64,000 bases of DNA from Streptomyces sp. NBC_00271 (lineage in GTDB: Bacteria; Actinomycetota; Actinomycetes; Streptomycetales; Streptomycetaceae). The stretch is taken from assembly GCF_036178845.1 (NCBI RefSeq), contig NZ_CP108070.1, positions 3,038,001 through 3,102,000 of the forward strand. The letters are read 5' to 3'. The number at the start of each line of letters is the position of its first letter. The first letter of the stretch is position 1. Shown piece by piece: positions 9,487 through 17,817 of the stretch. The notes under the pieces are model-generated. The model did no database searches and had not been told where the DNA came from. It was given only the letters and a program-made list of their open reading frames with translations. Position numbers and translations under genes: made by a program.

Positions 9487-10862
9487 TGTGCGGGGCCCTC
9501 CGTGCTGATGAAGACGTTCTTGGTCTCGGTGAAGGCGGTGAGCGCGTCCGGGCCGAGTTCGCGACCGATCCCCGACTGCTTGAAGCCGCCGAAGGGGGTC
9601 CAGTAGCGGACGCTGGAGTGGGAGTTGACGGACAGGTTGCCGGCGCGGACGGCCCCCGAGACGCGCAGGGCGCGGCCGACGTCACGGGTCCAGATGGAGC
9701 CGGAGAGGCCGTACTCGGTGGCGTTGGCGAGCCGGATCGCGTCCGCCTCGTCCTCGAAGGGCAGGACGACGGCGACGGGGCCGAAGACCTCCTCGACGGC
9801 CACACGCGCGTGGGGCTCGACACCGGTGAGGACGGTGGGCGGGAACCAGAAGCCCGGGCCCTCGGGGGCCTTGCCGCGGATACCGGGGGTGTCGGCGGGG
9901 ACGTACGAGCGCACGCGCTCCAGCTGCACCCGGGAGATCAGCGGGCCCATCTGCGTCTGCTCGTCGGCGGGGTCGCCGACGACGACGGACTCGATCGCCG
10001 GGGCGAGAAGGTCGACGAAGCGGTCGTAGACGGAGCGCTGGACGAGGATGCGGGTGCGGGCGCAGCAGTCCTGGCCGGAGTTGTCGAGGAAGGACATGGG
10101 CGCAGCGGCCGCGGCGGCCTCGATGTCGGCGTCGGCGAAGACGATGTTGGGGCTCTTGCCGCCCAGTTCGAGGGTGACGCGCTTGAGCAGGGCCGAGCCC
10201 TTCGCCAACACCTGTTTGCCCACGGCCGTTGACCCGGTGAACACGATCTTCGCGACGCCGGGGTGCTCGACGAGCGCGTTGCCCGCGACCGGGCCGTGGC
10301 CGGGGAGCACCTGGAAGAGCCCCTCGGGCAGACCGGCCTCCAGAGCCAGCTCGGCCAGCCGGAGCGCCGTCAGGGGGGTCGTCTCGGCGGGCTTGAGGAT
10401 GACGGCGTTCCCGGCCGCGAGCGCCGGGGCGGTGCCCCAGGCGGCGATCGGCATCGGGAAGTTCCAGGGCGCGATGACGCCCACGACGCCGAGCGGTTCG
10501 AGGATGGTCACGTCGAGGCCGCCCGGAACCGGGATCTGGCGGCCGGTGAGCCGCTCCACTCCCCCGGCCGCGTAGTCGAGCAGGTCTCGGACGTTGCCCG
10601 CCTCCCAGCGCGCGTTGCCGACCGTGTGCCCGGCCTCGCGCACCTCCAGCCGGGCGAGTTCCTCCAGGTGTTCGTCGACGACGGCCGCGAAGCGGCGCAG
10701 CAGGCGGGCGCGGTCGGCGGGCGGGAGGGCCGCCCACGTCGCCTGGGCCCGCACGGCGCGTACGACGGCGGCGTCCACGTCGGCCGCGGTGGCGGCCGGG
10801 ACGGTGGCGAGGACCTCTTCGGTGGCCGGGTTGAGTACCTGGAGATCGAGCTCGTTCGACAA
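9483..10862 (-). CDS. NAD(P)-dependent aldehyde dehydrogenase
   Basis: A full-length ALDH of about 459 residues. TLELGGKSPNIVF holds the general-base glutamate and SGQDCCARTR the catalytic cysteine; PWNFPMPI and FTGSTAVGK line the cofactor site. I place the start at TTG 10862 because AGAGG (10874-10870) sits 7 nt upstream; a GTG at 10877 that overlaps the glnA4 stop as GTGA is the alternative and adds five residues. Position between glnA4 and the SDR suggests oxidation of a gamma-glutamylated amino-aldehyde, analogous to PuuC in putrescine catabolism. Confidence 0.9.
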   Translation of the reverse strand: MSNELDLQVLNPATEEVLATVPAATAADVDAAVVRAVRAQATWAALPPADRARLLRRFAAVVDEHLEELARLEVREAGHTVGNARWEAGNVRDLLDYAAGGVERLTGRQIPVPGGLDVTILEPLGVVGVIAPWNFPMPIAAWGTAPALAAGNAVILKPAETTPLTALRLAELALEAGLPEGLFQVLPGHGPVAGNALVEHPGVAKIVFTGSTAVGKQVLAKGSALLKRVTLELGGKSPNIVFADADIEAAAAAAPMSFLDNSGQDCCARTRILVQRSVYDRFVDLLAPAIESVVVGDPADEQTQMGPLISRVQLERVRSYVPADTPGIRGKAPEGPGFWFPPTVLTGVEPHARVAVEEVFGPVAVVLPFEDEADAIRLANATEYGLSGSIWTRDVGRALRVSGAVRAGNLSVNSHSSVRYWTPFGGFKQSGIGRELGPDALTAFTETKNVFISTEGPAQ

Positions 10863-10873
10863 GGAAGGACCTC

Positions 10874-12244
10874 TCACATGCGTTCGAAGGAGCGGCGCAG
10901 CTCCCAGTCGGTCACCGCGGCGTCGAAGGCCTCCAGCTCGACGCGGGCCATGTTGCGGTAGTGCGCGACCACCTCGTCACCGAAGGCGGCCTTGGCGATG
11001 GGGCTGTTCTCCCAGAGCTCGGCGGCCTCGCGCAGGGTGGTGGGCACATGCGCGTACTCGGCGGTGTACGCGTTGCCCGCGCACGGCTCCGGCAGCTCCA
11101 GCTTCTGTTCGATGCCGTACAGGCCGGCCGCGACGAGCCCGGCGACGGCCAGGTGCGGATTGACGTCACCGCCGGGCAGCCGGTTCTCGAAGCGCATCGA
11201 GCGCCCGTGACCGACGACGCGGAGCGAACAGGTGCGGTTGTCATGTCCCCAGGCGACGGCGGTCGGCGCGAAGGAGCCGGGCTGGAAGCGCTTGTAGGAG
11301 TTGATGTTGGGCGCGTAGAGGAGCGAGAAGTCGCGCAGGGCGGCCAGCTGCCCGGCGAGGAAGTGCCGCATGACCTCGGACATGCCGCCCGGGTCCTGCG
11401 CCGAGCCGGCCATCACGTTCGCGCCGTCCGCGTCCGTGAGCGAGAGGTGGATGTGACAGGAGTTGCCCTCGCGCTCGTTGTACTTCGCCATGAAGGTGAG
11501 CGAGACGCCCTCCTGGGAGGCGATCTCCTTGGCGCCGGTCTTGTAGATGGCGTGCTGGTCGCAGGTGACGAGGGCCTCGTCGTACTTGAAGGCGATCTCG
11601 TGCTGGCCGGGGTTGCACTCGCCCTTGGCGGACTCGACGGTCAGCCCCGCGGCCTGCATCTCGTTGCGGATGCGGCGCAGCAGCGGCTCGATGCGCCCGG
11701 TCCCGAGGACCGAGTAGTCGATGTTGTACTGATTGGCCGGGGTGAGCCCCTTGTAGCTCGCGTCCCAGGCCTGCTCGTAGGTGTCCTTGAAGACGATGAA
11801 CTCGAGCTCGGTGCCGACCTGGGCGGTGTAGCCGAGTGCGGCGAGGCGGTCGAGCTGGCGGCGCAGGATCTGGCGGGGCGCGGCCACCACCGGGGAGCCG
11901 TCGTTCCAGACGAGGTCGGCGACGAGCAGGGCGGTGCCCTCGTTCCACGGCACCCGCCGTAGGGTGCTGAGATCGGGGCGCATGGCGAAGTCGCCGTAGC
12001 CCCGGTCCCAGGAGGACATGGCGTACCCGTCGACCGTGTTCATCTCGGTGTCGACGGCGAGGAGGTAGTTGCAGCCCTCCGTGCCGTGCTCGAGGACCTC
12101 GTCGAGGAAGAAGCGCGCGGCGAACCGCTTGCCCTGGAGCCGCCCCTGCATGTCGGGGAAGGCCAGGACGACGGTGTCGATCTCGCCGCCCGCGACGAGG
12201 GCGTGCAGCTCCTCGACGGCGAGCGGGGGTGTGCGGTCTGCCAC
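10874..12244 (-). CDS. glnA4: glutamine-synthetase-like gamma-glutamyl amide synthetase
   Basis: 456 residues with the type I glutamine synthetase layout: DTEMNTV near the N-terminus, GTELEF, GECNPGQHEIAF, HIHLSL, and ENRLPGGDVNPHL. The NLYDLP adenylylation motif of true GlnA is absent, so it is a GS-like ligase. The GTG start at 12244 has an ideal AAGGAGG 8 nt upstream. Its setting (ALDH and SDR downstream, FadR-type regulator divergent, gamma-glutamyl hydrolase beyond) matches S. coelicolor glnA4 (SCO1613), reported as a gamma-glutamylethanolamide synthetase. Substrate identity here is inferred from that synteny; a polyamine substrate is the main alternative. Confidence 0.88.
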   Translation of the reverse strand: MADRTPPLAVEELHALVAGGEIDTVVLAFPDMQGRLQGKRFAARFFLDEVLEHGTEGCNYLLAVDTEMNTVDGYAMSSWDRGYGDFAMRPDLSTLRRVPWNEGTALLVADLVWNDGSPVVAAPRQILRRQLDRLAALGYTAQVGTELEFIVFKDTYEQAWDASYKGLTPANQYNIDYSVLGTGRIEPLLRRIRNEMQAAGLTVESAKGECNPGQHEIAFKYDEALVTCDQHAIYKTGAKEIASQEGVSLTFMAKYNEREGNSCHIHLSLTDADGANVMAGSAQDPGGMSEVMRHFLAGQLAALRDFSLLYAPNINSYKRFQPGSFAPTAVAWGHDNRTCSLRVVGHGRSMRFENRLPGGDVNPHLAVAGLVAAGLYGIEQKLELPEPCAGNAYTAEYAHVPTTLREAAELWENSPIAKAAFGDEVVAHYRNMARVELEAFDAAVTDWELRRSFERM

Positions 12245-12321
12245 CGGAAAAGCCTCCTTGGGTCAGCCGAGAGCCATAAGGTATTGCGGAGAACCATTGC
12301 TTGGGAAGGGGGCACGACCAG
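12245..12321. promoter_or_regulatory. divergent promoter region of glnA4 and FadR-type regulator
   Basis: Only 77 bp separate the glnA4 start from the regulator start, so both promoters and the regulator's operator should lie here or just inside the genes. The stretch holds AAGGAGG for glnA4 and GAAGGGGG for the regulator. I see no convincing long palindrome. Confidence 0.5.
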
Positions 12322-13059
12322 ATGACGCGGGCGGAGGCCGACGGTGGTGTGGACGACCGACTGACGCCGGTGCTGCGGCCGGTGCGGGCGGGCAACGGTT
12401 TCGAGGAGGCACTGGAGCAGATCCTCCAGGTGGTCAGGCTGGGGCTGGTGCCGGGCGGTGGACGGCTGCCCGCGGAGCGGGAGCTGGCGGAGCGGCTGGG
12501 GATCAGCCGGGTGACGCTGCGCGAGGTGCTGAAGGTGCTCCAGGACCAGGGTCTGGTCGAGTCGCGGCGCGGACGCTACGGCGGCACGTTCGTGGTGCCG
12601 AGGGCCGAGACCCCCGGCGAGGACGAGCTGCGGCGCCGGTTCGCCGAGGTCGACATCGAGGACGTCCTGCGCTTCCGTGAGGTGCTGGAGGTGGGGGCGG
12701 CGGGGCTGTGCGCGACGCACGGGCTCTCCCCGGAGCAGGCGGAGCGACTGCGCGAGGCGCTGGCCCGCACGCACGAGGCGCCGCTGGCGGACTACCGGCG
12801 CCTGGACACCCTGCTCCACCTCACCCTCGCCGAGCTGAGCGGTTCGCCGTCCCTGACGGCCCAGTACGCGGCCGTCCGCGCCTCCGTGAACGACCTGCTC
12901 GACTGCATCCCGCTCCTGGTGCGCAACTTGGAGCACTCGCAGCGCCAGCACACCGCGCTGGTCGAGGCGGTGCTCGACGGGGACGCGGACGGGGCTCGGG
13001 AGATGATGCGGGAGCACTGCGCGGGGACGGCGGCGCTCCTGAGGGGGTTCCTGGCGTGA
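12322..13059 (+). CDS. FadR/GntR-family transcriptional regulator
   Basis: From ATG 12322 (GAAGGGGG upstream; TTG 12301 is an alternative) the product is 245 residues. A winged helix-turn-helix of GntR type lies at about 30-95 (LPAERELAERLGISRVTLRE, then the wing RGRYGGTFV). A helical FCD ligand-binding domain follows to the end (RFREVLEVGAA; metal/ligand histidines in LLHLTLAEL and the C-terminal HC). It is divergent from glnA4 and upstream of the gamma-glutamyl hydrolase gene, so it probably controls both in response to an amine or gamma-glutamyl intermediate. Confidence 0.85.
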   Translation: MTRAEADGGVDDRLTPVLRPVRAGNGFEEALEQILQVVRLGLVPGGGRLPAERELAERLGISRVTLREVLKVLQDQGLVESRRGRYGGTFVVPRAETPGEDELRRRFAEVDIEDVLRFREVLEVGAAGLCATHGLSPEQAERLREALARTHEAPLADYRRLDTLLHLTLAELSGSPSLTAQYAAVRASVNDLLDCIPLLVRNLEHSQRQHTALVEAVLDGDADGAREMMREHCAGTAALLRGFLA

Positions 13060-13130
13060 GCCCTCTGCCGGTACCGTACAAAGGCTTCAAAGGTATGACT
13101 GCATTCCATTGAATCCGTAGGGAGCGCGGC

Positions 13131-13856
13131 GTGGGAGGTACGGACGGTGCGGGCGGCGTGGACGGTGTGAGCGGCGTGGGCAGACCGCTGATCGGCGTGA
13201 GTACGTATCTGGAGGCCGGGGCTCGGTGGGGGGTGTGGGAGCTGGAGGCCGCTCTGCTGCCGGCCGGCTATCCGCGGCTCGTCCAGGCGGCGGGGGGTCT
13301 CGCCGCGATGCTGCCGCCGGACGACCCCTCCCACGCCGCGTCGACCGTCGCCCGTCTCGACGGCCTCGTGATCGCGGGCGGCCCCGATGTCGACCCGGTC
13401 CACTACGGCGCCGAGCGCTCCCCGCGGACCGGACCCCCGGCCGCGGCCCGCGACGCCTGGGAACTCGCCCTGATCGACGCCGCGCTGGCGGCCGGCACCC
13501 CGCTTCTCGGCATCTGCCGGGGCATGCAGCTCCTCAACGTCGCCCTCGGCGGCACGCTCGTCCAGCACATCGACGGGCATGTGAAGGACGTCGGGGTCTT
13601 CGGGCGCCACGAGGTGACGCCGGTGGCGGGGAGTCTGTACGGGGATGTCGCGCCGGAGACATGCGCCGTGCCGACGTATCACCACCAGGCGGTCGAACGT
13701 CTCGGAGAGGGACTGACGGCCTCGGCGCACGCGCTCGACGGAACGGTGGAGGCGATCGAACTCCCCTCTTCCCGCTGGGTGTTGGGTGTGCAGTGGCATC
13801 CCGAGATGGGCGTGGACCTGAGGGTCATGCGAGCGTTGGTGCGAGCCGCTTCCTGA
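13131..13856 (+). CDS. gamma-glutamyl hydrolase, class I glutamine amidotransferase fold (PuuD-like)
   Basis: 241 residues from GTG 13131 with GGGAG 6-7 nt upstream. The GICRGMQLLN box carries the nucleophilic cysteine, and VQWHPEM the catalytic histidine; GGPDVDP marks the oxyanion region. This is the peptidase C26 family that includes PuuD, which frees glutamate from gamma-glutamyl-GABA. In this cluster it would hydrolyse the last gamma-glutamylated intermediate, returning the glutamate spent by GlnA4. It lies 71 bp after the regulator on the same strand and overlaps the 3' end of the convergent phosphotransferase by 32 bp. Confidence 0.88.
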   Translation: MGGTDGAGGVDGVSGVGRPLIGVSTYLEAGARWGVWELEAALLPAGYPRLVQAAGGLAAMLPPDDPSHAASTVARLDGLVIAGGPDVDPVHYGAERSPRTGPPAAARDAWELALIDAALAAGTPLLGICRGMQLLNVALGGTLVQHIDGHVKDVGVFGRHEVTPVAGSLYGDVAPETCAVPTYHHQAVERLGEGLTASAHALDGTVEAIELPSSRWVLGVQWHPEMGVDLRVMRALVRAAS

Positions 13857-14790
13857 GCCAGGCGAGGGCGGCGGCGCCCTGGGCGTGCTGGAAGGCGCGC
13901 AGGGTCGGCAGACCCGGGGGCGGTGGCTGCCGGGACTGCTGGACGAAGAAACCGGCGAGGGCCGCCAGGGTGGCGGTGACGCCTTCCGGGTCAGCGTCGC
14001 GGCCCAGTGGGTGAGCGGTGAACACCTCTTCCGGGTCGGGGCCGCCCTGGGCGCGGACGCACGGGAGCATCAGCAGCAGGTCGAACCACGGGGCGGCACG
14101 CACGGCGTGCGGCCAGTCGACGAAGACGACCCCGCCGCCCTCCGTGAGCAGGACGTTGTCCGCGCGCAGGTCACCGTGCGCGAGGGTCTCGCCGGTGGCG
14201 AACTCGGTCCACGGGGCGGAGAGTTCGGCCAGTTCGTGCAGGTGCGCCGCGATCCACGGGTCGAGGCCCTCGCCCCCGGTGTCCCCGGAGTCGATGAGCT
14301 GCCGCCACCCCTGGAAGGCGTGGGCCAGGGACTGCGCTGCGGTCGGGGCGTCGAACGGTGCCGGCGTCAGGGCCCGCCCCAACTCCTCGACGGCGTCGAG
14401 CACGCGTCTGAACTCACCTTCCCGCCAAGGCACATGGGGCTGTCGGCCCGCCACGTCCTCGAAGACGAGGGCGACCCAGGTGCCGTCGTCGTAGGTGCCG
14501 AGGAGCCTGGGGGCCGGGGTGTTCGGCGGGAGTGCGGAGGCGTTCCTCGCCTCCGTTCGGTGCAGGGTGGGGCTGTCGGGGTTCGTCTCTGCGCTGACCG
14601 CCTTCACGAACGCACTGCGGTGGTCCGTGGTGGTCACGCGGGCGGCGGCACCGGGTGAGAAGCCGCCCTGCTGCGTGACGGCCGTCCGCACCGGCGCGCC
14701 GAGCACGTCCGCGACGGCGTCCCGGAGCGTGCGCGGGAGTTCTTCCCAGGGTGTGCGGGGGCCCGCGGCGGGCGGAGCGGTCGCAGTCAT
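13825..14790 (-). CDS. aminoglycoside-phosphotransferase-family kinase-like protein
   Basis: 321 residues from ATG 14790. LAHGDLRADNVLL contains the catalytic Asp and metal-binding Asn of the APH/choline kinase fold, and VFVDWPHA the DFG-equivalent aspartate. N-terminal GGFSPGAAARV resembles the nucleotide loop. The likely reaction is phosphorylation of a small hydroxylated metabolite; nothing indicates resistance. The mRNA leader can fold GCCCCGC/GCGGGGC (14791-14809) with AGGA in the loop, 8 nt before the start, so translation may be sensitive to this hairpin. An ATG at 14799 inside the hairpin is the alternative start. Confidence 0.8.
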   Translation of the reverse strand: MTATAPPAAGPRTPWEELPRTLRDAVADVLGAPVRTAVTQQGGFSPGAAARVTTTDHRSAFVKAVSAETNPDSPTLHRTEARNASALPPNTPAPRLLGTYDDGTWVALVFEDVAGRQPHVPWREGEFRRVLDAVEELGRALTPAPFDAPTAAQSLAHAFQGWRQLIDSGDTGGEGLDPWIAAHLHELAELSAPWTEFATGETLAHGDLRADNVLLTEGGGVVFVDWPHAVRAAPWFDLLLMLPCVRAQGGPDPEEVFTAHPLGRDADPEGVTATLAALAGFFVQQSRQPPPPGLPTLRAFQHAQGAAALAWLRKRLAPTLA

Positions 14791-14865
14791 GCCCCGCATC
14801 CTGCGGGGCCCCTGCCCCGACCGCCACCGATTTCTCCGCCCCCGCCGCCCCTACCCGTCCCGTCC

Positions 14866-14990
14866 CTGGGGGCTGCACCCCCAGACCCCCGCGTCGGCCT
14901 GAACGGCCTCGTCCTCAAACGCCGGACGGGCTGAAGGCTTTTAGGGGCGCGGGGAACTGCGCGACCAGCCCCCACCCACCCGCACCCGAC
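14866..14990. repeat. dispersed Streptomyces intergenic repeat
   Basis: CTGGGGG and CCCCCAG form a 7-bp hairpin (14866-14884), followed by the GGCCTGAACGGCCTCGTC segment and a tail with GGGGCGCGGGGAACTGCGCG. The tail recurs twice around 40.9-41.0 kb. Such elements are common between Streptomyces genes and can act as terminators; none looks coding. It fills most of the gap between the phosphotransferase start and the LysR stop. Confidence 0.75.
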
Positions 14991-15011
14991 ACACTCACCC
15001 GTGGCTGTGGC

Positions 15012-15968
15012 CTACAAGCCTCGTGTCAGTGAGAGCAGTTCCCGTGCCGGGCCCGTGGGGCGGTGGCCCGTGGGCCATACCGCCCTAAGGGCCCGGCGGA
15101 GCTGGACGTCGGACAGCGGGATGCTCACCAGGCGATGCGTCGACAACTCCTCACCGAGGGCCAGCTCGCTCAGGACGGCGGGCCCCGCCCCACTCACCGC
15201 CGCCGCCTTCACCGCCGTGGTCGAGGACAGCTCGATCAACGGCCGCGCCAACCCACCCAACGCCGAGTCGAGCACCTGCCGCGTACCCGACCCCTCCTCC
15301 CGGAGGATCAACGGCGTCGCGGCCAGCTCCGCCCCCGCGAGCGGCGCGCGACGCCGGGCCCACGGATGCCCCGGCGCCGTCACCACGATCAGCCGGTCGT
15401 GCGCGATGACCGTCGAGTCGAGGGCGGGCGGCACGGACAGTCCCTCCACGAAGCCGAGGTCCGCCTCGCCCGCGAGGAGACGTTCCGCCACCGCCGTCGA
15501 GTTCCCGGCGAGAAGCGACACCGCCGTGTCCGGCCGCTGCGCGCGCAGCGCGAGCAGCCACCCCGGCAGCAGATACTCGGCGATGGTCATGCTCGCCGCC
15601 ACCCTGAGCCGAGAGTCCCGCCGGTCCCGCAACGCCTGCGCCCCCGCGTCGAACGCCTCTGCCGCCTCCACGACCCGCCGCGCCCAGTCCGTGACCAGCG
15701 CGCCGGCGTCGGTGAGCCGCGAGCCCCGGGGCGAGCGGTCGACGAGCGCGACGCCCAGCTGCCGTTCCATGGAACGGATCCGGCTGCTGGCCGCGGGCTG
15801 GGTGATGCCCAGCTCCCGCGCCGCCCGCCCGAGACTCCCGAGCCGCGCCACCGCGAGCAGCAGTTCCAGCGCCCCGAGGTCGGGCACCCGATGCGCGATC
15901 CCGACCGCGACCGGTTCCGGTTGCCCCGACCGGCCACCCTCCGTCGATCCCTCAGCACTCACACCCAT
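15012..15968 (-). CDS. LysR-family transcriptional regulator
   Basis: 318 residues. After about 28 loosely structured residues comes a LysR winged helix (LGALELLLAVARLGSLGRAA, then ITQPAASSRIRSME as recognition helix). The type 2 periplasmic-binding-like effector domain runs to the end. It is divergent from the TDT transporter with 70 bp between starts and contains a T-N11-A site over its own start codon. By context it most likely controls the transporter; the inducer is unknown. Confidence 0.88.
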   Translation of the reverse strand: MGVSAEGSTEGGRSGQPEPVAVGIAHRVPDLGALELLLAVARLGSLGRAARELGITQPAASSRIRSMERQLGVALVDRSPRGSRLTDAGALVTDWARRVVEAAEAFDAGAQALRDRRDSRLRVAASMTIAEYLLPGWLLALRAQRPDTAVSLLAGNSTAVAERLLAGEADLGFVEGLSVPPALDSTVIAHDRLIVVTAPGHPWARRRAPLAGAELAATPLILREEGSGTRQVLDSALGGLARPLIELSSTTAVKAAAVSGAGPAVLSELALGEELSTHRLVSIPLSDVQLRRALRAVWPTGHRPTGPARELLSLTRGL

Positions 15969-15982
15969 AAAGCCAGCTTATG
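15966..15982. promoter_or_regulatory. candidate LysR operator (T-N11-A) between lysR and transporter
   Basis: ATAA and TTAT arms frame AGCCAGC, giving a LysR-type T-N11-A site with T at 15968 and A at 15980. It overlaps the lysR start codon and lies about 57 bp upstream of the divergent transporter, fitting autorepression plus activation of the neighbour. This is prediction from pattern only. Confidence 0.45.
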
Positions 15983-16038
15983 CCCCCATAGACCCGTACT
16001 CCCTGGTGGGGACCCGACGGGCGCGCGACCGTGGACGC

Positions 16039-17163
16039 ATGGTCACCGCAGCCCAGCCCCTCCTGTCGACCCCCGCCGCCGAAGTCGGACGCCGACGCGT
16101 CACCGTTGTCCGGTACCTCGGCCCGAACTGGTACGCCTCCGTCATGGGCACCGCGATCGTGGCGACGGCGGGCGCCGGACTCCCCGGCGACGTCCCGGGC
16201 CTGCGAACCCTCTGCACGGCTGTCTGGGCCCTCTCGGCCCTCATGCTCGTGACCCTGCTCGGCGCCCGCGCCCTGCACTGGACGTACCACCGCGACCAGG
16301 CCCGCGCCCACCTCCTCGACCCGGCGATGGCCCCCTTCTACGGCTGCCTGGCGATGGCCCTGCTGGCCGTGGGCGGCGGCGCGCTCGTCGTCGGCCGGTA
16401 CTGGATCGGGACGCGGGCGGCGGTCGCCGTGGACGCCGTACTGTTCACCGCCGGCACGGCCGTCGGACTCGCCGCCGCCCTGGCCATCCCGTACCTGATG
16501 GTCGTACGCCACCGCATCCGCGCCGACCAGGCCACGCCCGTCTGGCTGCTCCCCCTCGTCGCGCCCATGGTGTCGGCCGCCCTCGGACCACTCCTCGTGC
16601 CCCACCTGCCCCCGGGCCAGCCCCGGGAGACCCTGCTTCTCGGGTGCTTCGCGCTGTTCGGGCTGAGCCTGCTGGCCACCTTCGTGATGCTGCCGGTGAT
16701 CTTCACCCGGCTCATCACCGCGGGACCGCTGCCGCTCGCGCTCACTCCGACGCTGTTCCTCGTGCTCGGTCCGCTCGGCCAGTCCACGACCGCGGTCGGC
16801 AAGTTCGCGGACTTCGCACCGGGCGTCGTGCCCGTCCCCTACGACCAGGGTTTCGGGATGCTCGCCGTCCTCTACGGCGTCCCCGTGCTGGGCTTCGCAC
16901 TGCTGTGGCTGGGCCTCGCAGGCGCGCTGGTGGCGCGGGCCCGCCGACAGGGCATGGGGTTCGCGATGACCTGGTGGGCGTTCACCTTCCCGGTGGGGAC
17001 CTGCGTCACCGGCGCCGAGGGCCTGGCCCGGCACACCGGGCTGGTCGCGTTCGACTGGTTCGCGGTCGCCCTGTTCGCGCTTCTCGTGGCCGCCTGGTGC
17101 GTGGCCGCCGCCCGCACCGCGCGTGGCCTGGTCAGCGGCGAACTGCTCGCAACACCTAGGTAG
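16039..17163 (+). CDS. TDT-family transporter (tellurite/dicarboxylate/sulfite exporter-like)
   Basis: The ATG at 16039 gives a 374-residue integral membrane protein; the open frame further left is antisense to lysR. About ten hydrophobic helices are visible. RYLGPNWYASVMGTAIVATA at the N-terminus and LTPTLFLVLGPLGQS in the second half are typical of the TehA/SSU1/Mae1 (TDT) family, channel-like proteins moving sulfite, malate or similar anions. The substrate cannot be assigned. The last 8 bp overlap the convergent HxlR gene. The divergent LysR is the probable regulator. Confidence 0.82.
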   Translation: MVTAAQPLLSTPAAEVGRRRVTVVRYLGPNWYASVMGTAIVATAGAGLPGDVPGLRTLCTAVWALSALMLVTLLGARALHWTYHRDQARAHLLDPAMAPFYGCLAMALLAVGGGALVVGRYWIGTRAAVAVDAVLFTAGTAVGLAAALAIPYLMVVRHRIRADQATPVWLLPLVAPMVSAALGPLLVPHLPPGQPRETLLLGCFALFGLSLLATFVMLPVIFTRLITAGPLPLALTPTLFLVLGPLGQSTTAVGKFADFAPGVVPVPYDQGFGMLAVLYGVPVLGFALLWLGLAGALVARARRQGMGFAMTWWAFTFPVGTCVTGAEGLARHTGLVAFDWFAVALFALLVAAWCVAAARTARGLVSGELLATPR

Positions 17164-17593
17164 AAGCAACTCCGCTGTCGTACGCGTCCTGGTGGCGTCG
17201 GATCTCGGTGCGCTGTCCGGCGGACCAGGCAGCCAGGGGCTCGATGGCGGAGAGCAGGGAGGAGCCGAGACCGGTGAGGGAATACTCGACGCGGGGCGGC
17301 ACCTCCGCGTAGGCGGTGCGGTCGACCAGCCCGCTGCGCTGAAGGCGCTTGAGGGTGAGGGTGAGCATGCGCCGGGAGATGGCGGGGATCTCGGTGTCGA
17401 GGTCCGAGTAGCGAGCGTCGCGGACGGCCAGGGCGCCGATGACCAGCATGCTCCACTTGTCGCCCACCAGGTCGAGGATCTCGCGGATGAAGTCCGCGTC
17501 CCGTTCGTCCCAGCGCTCACACGGGCCCGAGAGGCGCAGTACGTTCACCCGCGACGCGCCGGTGGAAGCCGCCCGGCCCTCATCGTTGCTCAC
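17156..17593 (-). CDS. HxlR-type MarR-like transcriptional regulator with one N-terminal cysteine
   Basis: The GTG at 17593 has GGAAGGG 7 nt upstream and gives 145 residues, the usual HxlR length. The winged helix spans about 30-120: FIREILDLVGDKWSMLVIGA, then the recognition region AISRRMLTLTLKRLQRSGLV and wing PRVEYSLTGLG. Its only cysteine, Cys25 in SGPCERWDE, lies just before helix 1, where YodB/QorR-type redox sensors keep their reactive cysteine. A palindromic operator sits directly upstream. Together with the neighbouring oxidoreductases this suggests a repressor sensing electrophiles or quinones; the sensing role is inference. Confidence 0.85.
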   Translation of the reverse strand: MSNDEGRAASTGASRVNVLRLSGPCERWDERDADFIREILDLVGDKWSMLVIGALAVRDARYSDLDTEIPAISRRMLTLTLKRLQRSGLVDRTAYAEVPPRVEYSLTGLGSSLLSAIEPLAAWSAGQRTEIRRHQDAYDSGVAST

Positions 17594-17608
17594 CAAAACG
17601 CCCTTCCG

Positions 17609-17625
17609 ATGTTCCTCAGGAACAT
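17609..17625. promoter_or_regulatory. palindromic operator upstream of hxlR
   Basis: ATGTTCCT and AGGAACAT form a perfect 8-bp inverted repeat around one central base. It lies 16 bp upstream of the hxlR start, next to its ribosome binding site, and faces the SDR gene. HxlR dimers bind short palindromes of this size, so autoregulation is the natural reading. Confidence 0.6.
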
Positions 17626-17817
17626 AAACATGCCTTTTGTAACCCTTGTCGCGCTCCTGCACAGTGGGCTGCGCACCAGGCATCAACGCACTGGTCGAAG
17701 CGGTCGTTCTGCGCACAGCGCGGCAACCACCGGGCACGTCAGGCGTATTCCCGCCGCATCGCCTCCGGCACTGTTCCCACCTGCCGCTCCAACGCCGCTT
17801 CCTCACAAGCCGAAAGG

